Counted from the stretch's first letter, positions 8,266-16,981 are shown. The stretch: 37,803 nt of DNA from an uncultured Rikenella sp. (GCA_910577885.1 CAJTNK010000009.1:1-37803), one strand, 5' to 3'. Numbers and translations are program-made. The notes: generated from the letters alone by a model not told the origin.

Positions 8266-8294
8266 ACAAAACTCATCTCTTGCCGTCCGATATC

Positions 8295-9104
8295 ATGCCA
8301 TCTTTTCCCACTACGACGCTCTTAGCGACCACCTACAACCGTCCGAAAGCCTTGCGGGCTCTCCTGCTGAGTGTGGCTCGACAGACCGTGCGACCGGATG
8401 AGATCGTCATTGCCGACGACGGATCGACGGACGAAACCCGGCAGCTGATCGACCGGATGCGACCGCTGCTTGCTCCGGTGCCGATCCGACATGTCTGGCA
8501 TCCGGACACCGGATTCCGGCTAAGCGAAATTAGGAATAAAGCCATTGCACAATCCACCGGTGAATACATCATTCAAATCGATGGAGATATTGTGCTCGAG
8601 CGCCATTTCATGGCCGATCACCTCGAGCTGGCCGAACCGGGATGGTTCGTATGCGGCAGCCGCATCCTGCTCTCCGAAGAACAGACCCGGCACCTGGAAG
8701 AGAGTACGGAGGCGACACCTCCCCGGCTGTGGCGGTGTCGGATCGGGTGTTGGCCGAACGGCCTGAGAAGCCGAATCGGAAGAGGATATCTGGCCAAGCG
8801 ATACGCCAAGGGAAAAATCAAACCTTTGAGAGGTTGCAACATGGCGTTCTGGAAAACGGACCTTCAGGCTGTCAACGGATACAATGAAGAGCTGACCAAT
8901 TGGGGGGCCGAAGATCTGGAAATCGGGTACCGTCTATTAAGATTCGGAGTACGAAAGAAAATGTTGAAGATGGGCGGTGTGGAATATCACCTTTATCATC
9001 CTCAGGCCGCGCGAGACGCCTTGGCGCAACATAAGGAGATTATTCGCCAGATGAGCGAAAACGGACAAGTCCGTTGTAAAGAAGGCATCGAAAAATACCT
9101 CTAA
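8295..9104 (+). CDS. Family 2 glycosyltransferase with galactosyltransferase-type C-terminus
   Basis: A 269-residue GT-A inverting glycosyltransferase. The N-terminus TTLLATTYNRPKALRALLLSV and IVIADDGSTDETRQL form the nucleotide-binding region. The metal-binding DxD is in IIQIDGDIVLE (about 93-103). Near the C-terminus, LRGCNMAFWKTDLQAVNGYNEELTNWGAEDLEIGYRL is typical of the GT2/GT7 C-terminal acceptor-side domain, with the WGxED catalytic motif. There are no membrane segments, so it acts at the cytoplasmic face. It lies 29 nt after the TagF-like gene and likely shares a sugar-transfer pathway with it. Donor sugar unknown. Confidence 0.88.
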   Translation: MPSFPTTTLLATTYNRPKALRALLLSVARQTVRPDEIVIADDGSTDETRQLIDRMRPLLAPVPIRHVWHPDTGFRLSEIRNKAIAQSTGEYIIQIDGDIVLERHFMADHLELAEPGWFVCGSRILLSEEQTRHLEESTEATPPRLWRCRIGCWPNGLRSRIGRGYLAKRYAKGKIKPLRGCNMAFWKTDLQAVNGYNEELTNWGAEDLEIGYRLLRFGVRKKMLKMGGVEYHLYHPQAARDALAQHKEIIRQMSENGQVRCKEGIEKYL

Positions 9105-9119
9105 TCCAGTTTGAAGTCT

Positions 9120-9704
9120 ATGTTGGCAATTATCGGACAGGCTATCCGCCAGCTGCGCGAAGAGAACGGCATCTCGCCGGAGGAGCTGGCCGCGCGCGCG
9201 AATATCACGACCGAACAGCTCCACTGCATCGAGACGAATCGAACGACACCGTCGTTTCGGGTGTTGTTGCGGCTCTCGCGGGCGTTGGGGGCGAAACTCG
9301 GGACCTTCTTCGGCGGCAAGGAGGAGGATCGGACACCGGTGGTGATGCGGGCCGCAGAGCTGGCCGAAAATCCGGTCTTCGCCGGCAATGACACGGAGCG
9401 AAACGGGAACTTGCGATTCTATGCCCTGGCCCAGGGGAAGGCCGATCGGCATATGGAGCCCCTGGTGGTCGAGATCGCGCCGGGTGACGAACGATCGGCG
9501 ATCGCCCGAGGCCGACAGTCGGAACACCCGGGCGAAGAGTTTCTCTACATCCTCTCGGGTCAGGCGACGCTCTACTACGGATCCGAAACGCATCGGCTGC
9601 AGCCGGGGGACAGCATCTACTACAGCGCGTCGGTGCCCCACAGGGTGGTCAACGAAACCTCGAAACCGGTACGGATACTGGCCGTACTCTACACCCCATA
9701 CTAA
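9120..9704 (+). CDS. XRE-family regulator with C-terminal cupin domain
   Basis: A 194-residue two-domain regulator. An N-terminal helix-turn-helix of the Cro/CI type covers about residues 4-62 (IGQAIRQLREENGISPEELA ... IETNRTTPSFRVLLRLSRALG). A cupin barrel covers about 110-194, with HPGEEFLYILSGQATLYYG, LQPGDSIYYSASVPHRV and VLAVLYTPY. Cupin regulators of this type sense a small molecule; the ligand here is unknown. I chose the ATG at 9120, 15 nt after the glycosyltransferase stop, over a possible TTG at 9111 because the ATG matches the usual start of the HTH. The GNAT gene follows after 29 nt, so this could be a regulator-enzyme pair or simply the operon's tail. Confidence 0.88.
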   Translation: MLAIIGQAIRQLREENGISPEELAARANITTEQLHCIETNRTTPSFRVLLRLSRALGAKLGTFFGGKEEDRTPVVMRAAELAENPVFAGNDTERNGNLRFYALAQGKADRHMEPLVVEIAPGDERSAIARGRQSEHPGEEFLYILSGQATLYYGSETHRLQPGDSIYYSASVPHRVVNETSKPVRILAVLYTPY

Positions 9705-9733
9705 CAAAACACATAGCCTCTGTTCATAGCCCT

Positions 9734-10222
9734 ATGATACGTCGCGTCAATCCGCAGAAAGATGCCGGAACCATTTGCGAGATCTACAACTATTACATCA
9801 CCGAGACGGTCGTCACTTTCGAGACCGAGCCGATGGGAGTCGAAGCCATGCAGCGGCGCATCGAGACGATTGCAGGGCGGTTTCCCTACTTGGTCTACGA
9901 GCAGGACGGCCGGGTGCTGGGGTATTGCTATGCCACGACCTGGCACGATCGGGCGGCCTACGAACGGACCGTGGAGATGAGCGTCTATCTGCACCGCGAC
10001 TGGGCCGGAAAAGGAATCGGCCACCAACTTTACCAAGAGTTGATCGACCGGTTGAGGCAGGAGGGGTTCCACGTGGCGGTGGCTACCATCACCTTGCCGA
10101 ACACGCAAAGTGTGGCACTGCACGAAAACTTCGGGTTCCGAAAGGTGGCGCACTTCACCGAGGTGGGCTACAAGTTCGACAAATGGCTCGATGTGGGGTG
10201 CTGGGAACTCGGGCTGCAGTAG
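9734..10222 (+). CDS. GNAT N-acetyltransferase, phosphinothricin-acetyltransferase type
   Basis: A 162-residue acetyl-CoA-dependent N-acetyltransferase. It matches the PAT/Bar-like subfamily: IYNYYITETVVTFETEP near the N-terminus (about 17-33), GRVLGYCYATTWHDRAAYERTVEMSVYL (about 58-87), the acetyl-CoA pyrophosphate loop WAGKGIGHQLYQ (about 90-101), ATITLPNTQSVALHENFGF (about 115-135) and a closing GYKFDKWLDVGCWEL. Members acetylate phosphinothricin, methionine sulfone or similar amino acids, and some act in amino-acid detoxification. It is the last gene of the plus-strand run, before a strong bidirectional terminator. Confidence 0.9.
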   Translation: MIRRVNPQKDAGTICEIYNYYITETVVTFETEPMGVEAMQRRIETIAGRFPYLVYEQDGRVLGYCYATTWHDRAAYERTVEMSVYLHRDWAGKGIGHQLYQELIDRLRQEGFHVAVATITLPNTQSVALHENFGFRKVAHFTEVGYKFDKWLDVGCWELGLQ

Positions 10223-10250
10223 CCTCGGGCGGCGGTGCGTTTATCCATGA

Positions 10251-10296
10251 GAGCGGGGCGGTATTTTCTCCCATCGGAGAAAATACCGCCCCGCTC
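10251..10296. terminator. Bidirectional terminator between convergent genes
   Basis: A perfect 21-bp stem (10251-10271 with 10276-10296) with a 4-nt CATC loop, between the GNAT gene (+) and the sulfatase gene (-). The plus-strand tail CTCTTTCTTC is moderately U-rich; the minus-strand tail is poor in U. Confidence 0.8.
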
Positions 10297-10324
10297 CTCT
10301 TTCTTCGGACGATTCCGAGAACCC

Positions 10325-11896
10325 CTACTCCGTCCGGTCGTCGTACTGCTCCCGCAACTCCTCCAACCGCTCGTGCATCCGGGCCCGAACCTTGGCCAGC
10401 TTCGGATCGTCGTACCGGTTGTGCATCTCCGCCGGATCCGTCTTCAGATCGTACAGCTCCCACGTGTCGATATCGTGGCCGTAGAAATGGATCAACTTAT
10501 ACCGATCCGTCCGCACGCCGTAGTGTTTCCGCACCCGATGCTCGCCCGGGAACTCGAAGTAGTGGTAATAGATCGCATCGCGCCATCCCTCTTTGGTCCG
10601 TTCGCCGCGGAGCAGCGGCACCAGCGAAACACCCTGCATATCCTCCGGCACCGGCACCCCGGCCAGCGTGAGAAACGTTGGCGCATAGTCGATGTTTTGG
10701 ACCATCTGTTCGATCTCCCCTCCTCGTTTTGCGCCGGTCCAGCAGTCCGGCAACCGCATCAGAAGCGGCGTCCGGAGCGACTCTTCGTACATGAACCGCT
10801 TGTCGAACCAACCGTGTTCGCCCATGTAGAACCCTTGGTCCGAAGCGTAGACCACCAGCGTATTTTCCAGCAGCCCCTCGCGTTCGAGATACTCCATCAG
10901 CCGGCCGATATTGTCGTCCAGCGACTTGACGCTCTTCAGGTAATCGCGCATATACCGCTGGTACTTCCACTCGGTGAGCTCCCGGCCCGACAGCCCGGAG
11001 GCCACGAAACGGTCGATCAGCGGCTGGTAGAGGCTGTCCCACTGCGCCCGCTGCTGCGGGGTCATCCGTGCCAGCTCGCCGTGCACGTACGCCCCCTTGA
11101 GCCGCGTATCGATCGTGCTGTCCAGCATCTTCAGGTCGTAAGCCAGGTCCATGTCCCGGGCGATGCTCATCTCCTGGTCGGCTGCCGCCGGACGACCCGC
11201 ATAGTCGTCCCAAAAGGTCTCCGGCAGCGGGAAGGTCCGATCCTCGAACGCACCGAGGTCGCAGGTGTCCGACATCCAGATCCGGTGTACCGCCTTGTGG
11301 TGCAACAACAGGCAGAAGGGTTTCGACCGGTCGCGATGCTCCAGGTAGTCGATCCCCTTGTCCGTAATGAGATTCGTCACGTAGCCGTGCTCACGATGGG
11401 TCCCCTCCGGGGTGATGAAGTCCGGATTGTAGTACGAGCCCTGGCCCGGCAAGATCTCCCAGTGGTCGAATCCGGTCGGGGTGCTCATCAGGTGCCATTT
11501 CCCGATCAGGGCCGTCTGATAGCCGCCCTGTTGCAGGAGCTTCGGAAAGGTCTGCTGCGAACCGTCGAACGGCACGCCCCCTTCGTTCTTCAGGAAGCCG
11601 TTCTTGTGGCTGTGCTTGCCCGTAATCATCACCGCCCGGCTCGGTCCCGAGATCGAGTTGGTGACGAAACTGTTGCCGAACCGCACCCCCTCGCGCGCCA
11701 ACCGGTCGAGATTCGGGGTCCGGTTGTACCGACCGTCGTAACAGCTGATCGTCTGAAACGAATGGTCGTCGGTCATAATATAGATGATGTTCAGCGGCTT
11801 GTCGCACCCGGCGGCCGGCTGTTGCCGGTTTTTGGCCAGCGCGGTCCCACAGGCCGAAGCAAGGCCCATGGGAACCAATAACAAAGATTTATTCAT
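10325..11896 (-). CDS. Secreted Ser-type sulfatase, probably GlcNAc-6-sulfatase-like
   Basis: A 523-residue type I sulfatase that hydrolyses sulfate esters of a glycan in the periplasm or at the surface. The maturation motif is SGPSR (Ser83-Arg87), so Ser83 would be converted to formylglycine by a radical-SAM anaerobic maturase (not in this window). Metal ligands start with MTDDH (Asp43, Asp44); other active-site segments are GKHSHKNG, IGKWHL (Lys133, His135), HHKAVH (about 199-204) and SDQGFYMGEHGWFDKR. From memory, the overall pattern (DGSQQTFPKLLQ, YYNPDF, DDYAGRPAAA) resembles the Bacteroides S1_11 N-acetylglucosamine-6-O-sulfatases of mucin and heparan breakdown. The N-terminus is a signal sequence and possibly a lipoprotein (ASAC, Cys16). 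Its start overlaps the upstream phosphoesterase gene by 8 nt. Confidence 0.9.
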   Translation of the reverse strand: MNKSLLLVPMGLASACGTALAKNRQQPAAGCDKPLNIIYIMTDDHSFQTISCYDGRYNRTPNLDRLAREGVRFGNSFVTNSISGPSRAVMITGKHSHKNGFLKNEGGVPFDGSQQTFPKLLQQGGYQTALIGKWHLMSTPTGFDHWEILPGQGSYYNPDFITPEGTHREHGYVTNLITDKGIDYLEHRDRSKPFCLLLHHKAVHRIWMSDTCDLGAFEDRTFPLPETFWDDYAGRPAAADQEMSIARDMDLAYDLKMLDSTIDTRLKGAYVHGELARMTPQQRAQWDSLYQPLIDRFVASGLSGRELTEWKYQRYMRDYLKSVKSLDDNIGRLMEYLEREGLLENTLVVYASDQGFYMGEHGWFDKRFMYEESLRTPLLMRLPDCWTGAKRGGEIEQMVQNIDYAPTFLTLAGVPVPEDMQGVSLVPLLRGERTKEGWRDAIYYHYFEFPGEHRVRKHYGVRTDRYKLIHFYGHDIDTWELYDLKTDPAEMHNRYDDPKLAKVRARMHERLEELREQYDDRTE

Positions 11897-14318
11897 TGAT
11901 TTTCAGACAATAAAGATTTCCGGAAAAGTCCGCCACGTAGAGCGCATCGCCGCTCACTGCCGGCGACGAGAAAATCGGTGCACCGAGGTTCCGTTTCCAC
12001 CGGAAACGCCCGGTTTCGGCATCCACCCCGTACAGATAGCCGTCCGACGCCCCGAAAACGAGCGTCCCGCCGATCAGCACTGGCGAAGTTTCGACCGAGT
12101 TCTGGAAGTCTTGGTAGTAAGGCACCGAATAGAAGATGGCCGGCCGTGTAGCATACGTCCAAACCGGCTTGAAAGTCCGCCGGTCGAACGCCACCAGGCC
12201 CCTGTCGGCCGTCCCGACGTAGACCATCCGGTCGGTCACCACGGGCGCGCAAGCCCCCTCGAACGTAATCCCCGGCTGTACAGCGCTCTTCAGCACATCG
12301 CCCGACCGCGGGTTAATCAGAAACAATTCGTCGCGGCTGGGCAGGTAAATATTGCCGTCGTAGATCGTGGCAGAACCGTCGCGGAAACGGATCTTCGAAT
12401 CCTGCTTCTTCCACAGCAACCGCCCGTCTTTCACATCGTGCGCAAAGAGGCCGTTCCAGTGCGACGACGCCAATACCACCCCTTCGCCGACGGTGGTCGT
12501 GGACTGCGTCCCCTCGCCGCCGCCCCAAGCCTCGTTCCGCCAAACCTCCGCGCCGTCCTTCACCCGCAAGGCGGTGAAGTTTCCGCCCTGACCAGCATAC
12601 ACCACACCGTCCGCCACCGCCAATCCGTGCAGGTTCTCCGGCAGAACATAGCGGTTCAACGCCTTCTCCCACACGACCCGACCGCTCTCGGCATCCAAGG
12701 CGTAGAGCTGCATCGCCGCATCGCACGCCAGCACCAGCCCATCGCTGTAAACCATCGTCCCCTTCACCGAATTGCTCGTCCGGAACCGCCACAGCTCCCG
12801 ACCGGTGGCCGCATCGTAAGCCACGACGGCACACTTCTTGAGATTATCGTCGTCGATCGTCGCCACAAAGACCTTTCCATCCCCCACCACCGGCGAGTTC
12901 ATATAGATATTCCCTCCGGCATTCTGCGACCATACGTACCGCGGCGACCAGCCGGCCTTTCCGGCAACGATTCCGCTGTGTCGGGCATTCCCGCCGAGGT
13001 TCCCCCAATCTCCGTCGACGGTCACCGTAGCCGGCGTGTCGGTCAGCACAAAACTGCTGTGCTCCACCAGCCGCGTCCCGTCGGCAAAGGTCGCCTCGGC
13101 CACCAAGCGTTGCACGCCGGCCCGGTTCCCCACCGCCAGCCGACCGCTCCAAGCCCAGTCGGTTTGCGGTGCGAGTTCCACGGCACGCCCCCGCTTGCCG
13201 TTCTCCACCAGCGCAACGCGCACCGACCGAACCGGCGAAACGGTCCGATAGGCATTCACCCGCACCGGTATCACCCCGTTCACCGCCGTCAGCGTGTCGT
13301 GCCGAGCCGGCAGAGCCGTCGTCAACAACCCCGGCACATTCGTGTACCGTGCCTGCGTCCGCTCCGAGAGGTTCCCCTCGGCGTCCAGGCTAATCACCCG
13401 GAAACAGGCCGGCGAGTGGTCGATCCCCCCCTTGTCCGGCGTCGATGTACAGTAGGTCATCGCCCCGTCCACACGCTTCGCATACTGGCTGTGCCAGTGA
13501 CCGTAAACGAACGCCACGAGGTTGTGCCGCTTCATATCCAGGCTGTCGCCGCCGGCCCGAATCACGAGGTCGTCGCCCTGAAACCACAGGTCGTGGTTCA
13601 ACATAATGACTTTTTTCTTCGGATCGGTCTGCGCCAGGTCGTTCCGAATCCACTCCAACACCTGTTCCTTCGAATACGACGGAGCGTGGTCGCCTCCCAG
13701 CATCGGCAGAGCCAGGAAATGGACGTTCCCCACTTCGAACGAGTACCAGGTCGGCCCGAAGAGGCTCTCGAAATACTGCTCGCCGTAATCGCCCCGCAAC
13801 AGGTCGTGGTTTCCGATCGTGTAGTAGGTCGGCATCCCCATATGACGGCTCCGCACGTTCGCCGCATGAAAATCTTCGCCCGGCTGGTAACAGATATCCC
13901 CCGTATGGACGATGAAAGCGGTCTGAGGATTGGCGGCCGCATACTCCTTCAGGTTGTCGAGCCACTCTTTCGGGGCATGAGTCTCGGTGTCGGCGATCTG
14001 AATGAAGTCGAACGCCCCGGTATGGCCGTTCCGTGCCAGAGAGAAGTCATAACTCGCTACGTCCGGCGCAATCCGGATGTAGTGTTCGGTGGTCGGCGCA
14101 TAGCCGGAGGGAGTGGTGACGGTCACGAATCGGGCCTGCGGATTCGCAGGCAGTTCGAACGAACCGTCGGCCGAGGTCTTCACCACATGCTTGCCGTCGC
14201 TCACCGAAACACCGGCCAGCCCCCGCCCCGTCGCATCGTTGCGGACCGTGCCGCGCAACTGTGCCAACGCCAACGACGGAACCAGAAAGGCCAGCGCCGC
14301 TAAACATGCTTTTTTCAT
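11889..14318 (-). CDS. Secreted calcineurin-like phosphoesterase fused to a PQQ-type beta-propeller
   Basis: An 809-residue multidomain protein. It has a signal peptide (residues 1-19, cleavage after LALA) and a carboxypeptidase-regulatory-like beta-sandwich (about 21-95). The metallophosphoesterase domain (about 102-290) carries Asp110 and His114 (ADTETH), HTGD (138-141), GNHD (169-172), NHD (241-243) and GHWH (273-276), a full dimetal site. A linker or C-terminal metallophosphoesterase domain covers about 300-445. From about 450 to the end is a beta-propeller built of PQQ/Trp-like repeats (VVAYDAATGRELWRF, LYALDAESGRVVWEK, LYGVDAETGRFRWKR, LYVADFSGNLYCLK). It probably acts on a phosphate ester or phosphodiester in the periplasm. 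The downstream sulfatase is translationally coupled, which suggests work on the same substrate. No SusC/SusD genes are nearby. Confidence 0.88.
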   Translation of the reverse strand: MKKACLAALAFLVPSLALAQLRGTVRNDATGRGLAGVSVSDGKHVVKTSADGSFELPANPQARFVTVTTPSGYAPTTEHYIRIAPDVASYDFSLARNGHTGAFDFIQIADTETHAPKEWLDNLKEYAAANPQTAFIVHTGDICYQPGEDFHAANVRSRHMGMPTYYTIGNHDLLRGDYGEQYFESLFGPTWYSFEVGNVHFLALPMLGGDHAPSYSKEQVLEWIRNDLAQTDPKKKVIMLNHDLWFQGDDLVIRAGGDSLDMKRHNLVAFVYGHWHSQYAKRVDGAMTYCTSTPDKGGIDHSPACFRVISLDAEGNLSERTQARYTNVPGLLTTALPARHDTLTAVNGVIPVRVNAYRTVSPVRSVRVALVENGKRGRAVELAPQTDWAWSGRLAVGNRAGVQRLVAEATFADGTRLVEHSSFVLTDTPATVTVDGDWGNLGGNARHSGIVAGKAGWSPRYVWSQNAGGNIYMNSPVVGDGKVFVATIDDDNLKKCAVVAYDAATGRELWRFRTSNSVKGTMVYSDGLVLACDAAMQLYALDAESGRVVWEKALNRYVLPENLHGLAVADGVVYAGQGGNFTALRVKDGAEVWRNEAWGGGEGTQSTTTVGEGVVLASSHWNGLFAHDVKDGRLLWKKQDSKIRFRDGSATIYDGNIYLPSRDELFLINPRSGDVLKSAVQPGITFEGACAPVVTDRMVYVGTADRGLVAFDRRTFKPVWTYATRPAIFYSVPYYQDFQNSVETSPVLIGGTLVFGASDGYLYGVDAETGRFRWKRNLGAPIFSSPAVSGDALYVADFSGNLYCLKINE

Positions 14319-14402
14319 GCTGTGTCAAATAAAGTTAAGGTTAGTAAATTGCAAAAAAGCTCTGCAAGTTACCAAATTGTGAAAAGAATAACAATAAAAA
14401 AA

Positions 14403-14433
14403 ACGGAGAGGAACGCTCTCCGTTCCTCTCCGT
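14403..14433 (-). terminator. Intrinsic terminator of the typA-DUF308 unit
   Basis: A perfect 12-bp stem (ACGGAGAGGAAC / GTTCCTCTCCGT) with a 7-nt loop. In the minus-strand transcript it is followed by a run of eight T and then ATTG. It lies 35 nt past the DUF308 stop. Confidence 0.9.
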
Positions 14434-14468
14434 ATCTTAGTGACGGCCAACCGTCTGGTTGGGAGGTG

Positions 14469-15104
14469 TTATTCAGCCTCTTTATGATCCTCAGCCTGGT
14501 CGCCTTTCTCCTCCTTCACCGGCACCGCCGGGGTCTCTTCGATCTTGGGCGCCACCTCCTCGGTCCGGACGATCGGCGCCCGCAAGGTGAAATAGCTGAA
14601 AATCTCGATCGCCCCATAAGCCAAGATCCACGCCCCGACAAACGTGATAAACCACGAAGCCATATAAATCGGCTGAGCGGCCACGAAAACCCCGGCGATC
14701 ATCATCAAAATCGAGAAGAAGAAGTAAATCCCCGAGACCTTCACCCCGTTCCTTCGCTTGAGTTTATAGAGGGCCACCGACTGGTACAACCCCAAGAACA
14801 TCAGGAATAAGCCCATCAGAATAACAAACAGGTTTTTCCACAACTCCGGACTGAGCAGCAGCAGAATCCCCCACGCCACCGCAATGGGCGCCGCGATCGG
14901 CATATATGTCCACCGATCCGCCACCCCTTTGGTGCGCACCAGAAAACTGAAGAACTGAATCGCCCCCACCACAATCGCAATGGCTCCGATCACCTGAATC
15001 AACCGCAGCAAAATCCGGTCCGACCAAACGATCATCACCAACCCGACCACAATGGCAGCGATTCCGAACAGAAGATCGCTGTAACTTCTCAATTTTTGTT
15101 CCAT
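14469..15104 (-). CDS. DUF308-type multispanning membrane protein
   Basis: A 211-residue inner-membrane protein with about six hydrophobic segments: LLFGIAAIVVGLVMIVW, LIQVIGAIAIVVGAIQFF, APIAVAWGILLLL, LFVILMGLFLMFLGLYQ, GIYFFFSILMMIAGVFVAA and SWFITFVGAWILAYGAIEIFSYF. The paired helices with G-x-x-x-G-like spacing and the SPELWKN-type turn resemble the DUF308/HdeD family, whose biochemical role is unknown. The C-terminal tail (about 175-211) is charged, with many Glu, Lys and Pro. It lies 77 nt downstream of typA, with no visible terminator between them and a strong terminator after it, so it is probably co-transcribed with typA. Confidence 0.8.
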   Translation of the reverse strand: MEQKLRSYSDLLFGIAAIVVGLVMIVWSDRILLRLIQVIGAIAIVVGAIQFFSFLVRTKGVADRWTYMPIAAPIAVAWGILLLLSPELWKNLFVILMGLFLMFLGLYQSVALYKLKRRNGVKVSGIYFFFSILMMIAGVFVAAQPIYMASWFITFVGAWILAYGAIEIFSYFTLRAPIVRTEEVAPKIEETPAVPVKEEKGDQAEDHKEAE

Positions 15105-15181
15105 GTTTCAAAAAAAAGATGTTTCATTAGACCACTCCCCGCCCCTTGCAAAAATCAGGCCACGACCACTCTCCCCTCGCC

Positions 15182-16981
15182 CTATGCCTTTCCTGCCCGC
15201 TTGCGATCGGTTTCCGACAGCAGGATCTTCCGCATCCGGATCGAAGTCGGGGTGATTTCCGCATATTCGTCCTCCTGGATGTATTCCAAGGTCTCCTCGA
15301 GCGAGAAGATCACCGGCGGCGAAACGGTCGACTTCTCGTCCGACCCCGAAGCCCGCATGTTGGTCAGCTTCTTCGACTTGCAAACGTTCACACAGATATC
15401 CTCGGCCCGCGTACTCTCGCCGATCACCTGACCGGCATACACCTCGTCGCCCGGCGAAATGAAAAACCGCCCCCGATCCTGCAACTTGCTGATGGCATAG
15501 GCATAGGCCGTGCCGCTCTCCGCCGCGATCAACGAACCGTTCGACCGCCCCTCGATCTCGCCCCGATAAGGTTCGAAGCCTTTGAACCGATGCGCCACCA
15601 CCGCTTCGCCCGCCGTGGCCGTCAACAGGTTGCTCCGCAGACCGATAATCCCCCGCGCCGGAATGTCGAAATCCAGGTGGGCCCGTTCGCCCCGGTGGTC
15701 GATATGCAACAGCACCCCTTTCCGCCGTGTGGCCATCTCGATGGCCTTGCCGGCCATCTCCTCCGGCAGGTCCACGGTCAGGTGCTCGATCGGTTCGCAC
15801 CGATGCCCGTCGATCACCTTGTCCACCACCTTCGGCTGCCCCACCTGCAACTCATACCCCTCGCGCCGCATCGTCTCGATCAACACACTGATATGCAGCA
15901 CCCCGCGCCCGAAAACCCGGAACGAATCGGCCGTAGCCCCCGGTTTCACTTTCAAGGCCAGGTTCTTTTCCAACTCCCGGTCCAACCGCTCCTTGATATG
16001 CCGCGAGGTGACGAACTTCCCCTCCTTGCCGAAAAACGGCGAGTCGTTGATCGTGAACAGCATACTCATGGTCGGTTCGTCGATGGCAATCGGGGTCAGC
16101 TGTTCCGGATTCTCGTAATCCGCAATGGTGTCCCCGATTTCGAACCCGTCGATCCCGACAATGGCACAGATATCGCCGCACTGCACCTCGTCGACCTTCT
16201 GCTTCCCGAGCCCCTCGAAAGTCATCAGCTCGCGGATCTTCGACTTTTCGACCGTCCCGTCGCGCTTCACCAGCGAGACATTCTGCCCGGTCTTCAGAAC
16301 CCCGCGGCTCAACCGACCCACGGCGATCCGACCCACATAAGGCGAGTACTCCAGCGACGTGATGAGCATCTGCGGTGTCCCCTCGACCACCCGGGCCGTC
16401 GGAATCTCGTCGATGATGCAGTCCAGCAACGGCACGATATCTCCGGTCTGCGTCCGCCAGTCGGTCGACATCCAGCCGTTCTTCGCACTCCCGTAGATGG
16501 TCTTGAAGTCGAGCTGCTCTTCCGTCGCGTCGAGGCTGAACATCAGGTCGAACACCTGCTCGTTGACCTCCTCCGGCCGACAGTTCTGCTTGTCGACCTT
16601 GTTGATGACGACGATCGGCTTGAGCCCCATCTGCAGCGCCTTCTGCAGCACGAACCGCGTCTGCGGCATCGTCCCCTCGAAAGCGTCCACCAACAACAGA
16701 ACCCCGTCCGCCATATTGAGCACCCGCTCGACCTCGCCCCCGAAATCGGCGTGACCCGGCGTGTCGATAATATTGATCTTGTAGTCCTTATAGTGAACCG
16801 ACACGTTCTTGGCCAGGATCGTGATCCCGCGTTCGCGTTCCAGGTCGTTGTTGTCCAGCACCAGTGTCTCGGATTTCTCCTGGTCGCGCACCAGCCGCGC
16901 CTGGAGAATCATCTTGTCGACCAGCGTCGTTTTCCCGTGGTCGACGTGCGCAATAATTGCGATGTTTTTGATTTTCTGCAT
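15182..16981 (-). CDS. typA: Ribosome-associated GTPase TypA/BipA
   Basis: A translational GTPase of the EF-G/LepA class that binds the 70S ribosome and supports 50S assembly and growth under stress or cold. The 599-residue length is standard. The G motifs are AHVDHGKTT (11-19), RGIT (51-54), DTPGH (73-77) and NKVD (127-130). Domain II follows (about 205-300), with the domain III and V ferredoxin-like folds (VLHISVLIETMRREGYE) and the BipA-specific C-terminal domain (from about 480). I chose the ATG at 16981 because the family N-terminus begins there; the open frame upstream crosses the divergent panE-like gene on the other strand. The leader holds a GC-rich hairpin (17010-17027). Confidence 0.96.
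   Translation of the reverse strand: MQKIKNIAIIAHVDHGKTTLVDKMILQARLVRDQEKSETLVLDNNDLERERGITILAKNVSVHYKDYKINIIDTPGHADFGGEVERVLNMADGVLLLVDAFEGTMPQTRFVLQKALQMGLKPIVVINKVDKQNCRPEEVNEQVFDLMFSLDATEEQLDFKTIYGSAKNGWMSTDWRTQTGDIVPLLDCIIDEIPTARVVEGTPQMLITSLEYSPYVGRIAVGRLSRGVLKTGQNVSLVKRDGTVEKSKIRELMTFEGLGKQKVDEVQCGDICAIVGIDGFEIGDTIADYENPEQLTPIAIDEPTMSMLFTINDSPFFGKEGKFVTSRHIKERLDRELEKNLALKVKPGATADSFRVFGRGVLHISVLIETMRREGYELQVGQPKVVDKVIDGHRCEPIEHLTVDLPEEMAGKAIEMATRRKGVLLHIDHRGERAHLDFDIPARGIIGLRSNLLTATAGEAVVAHRFKGFEPYRGEIEGRSNGSLIAAESGTAYAYAISKLQDRGRFFISPGDEVYAGQVIGESTRAEDICVNVCKSKKLTNMRASGSDEKSTVSPPVIFSLEETLEYIQEDEYAEITPTSIRMRKILLSETDRKRAGKA

Noticed and set aside
11784..14303. Very long open frame antisense to the phosphoesterase gene
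   Set aside because: Same composition artefact; the plus-strand product is Arg/His/Pro-rich and has no recognisable domain.
10325..14318. Polysaccharide-utilisation locus
   Set aside because: No SusC/SusD pair, glycoside hydrolase, or hybrid two-component or ECF regulator is present near the sulfatase.
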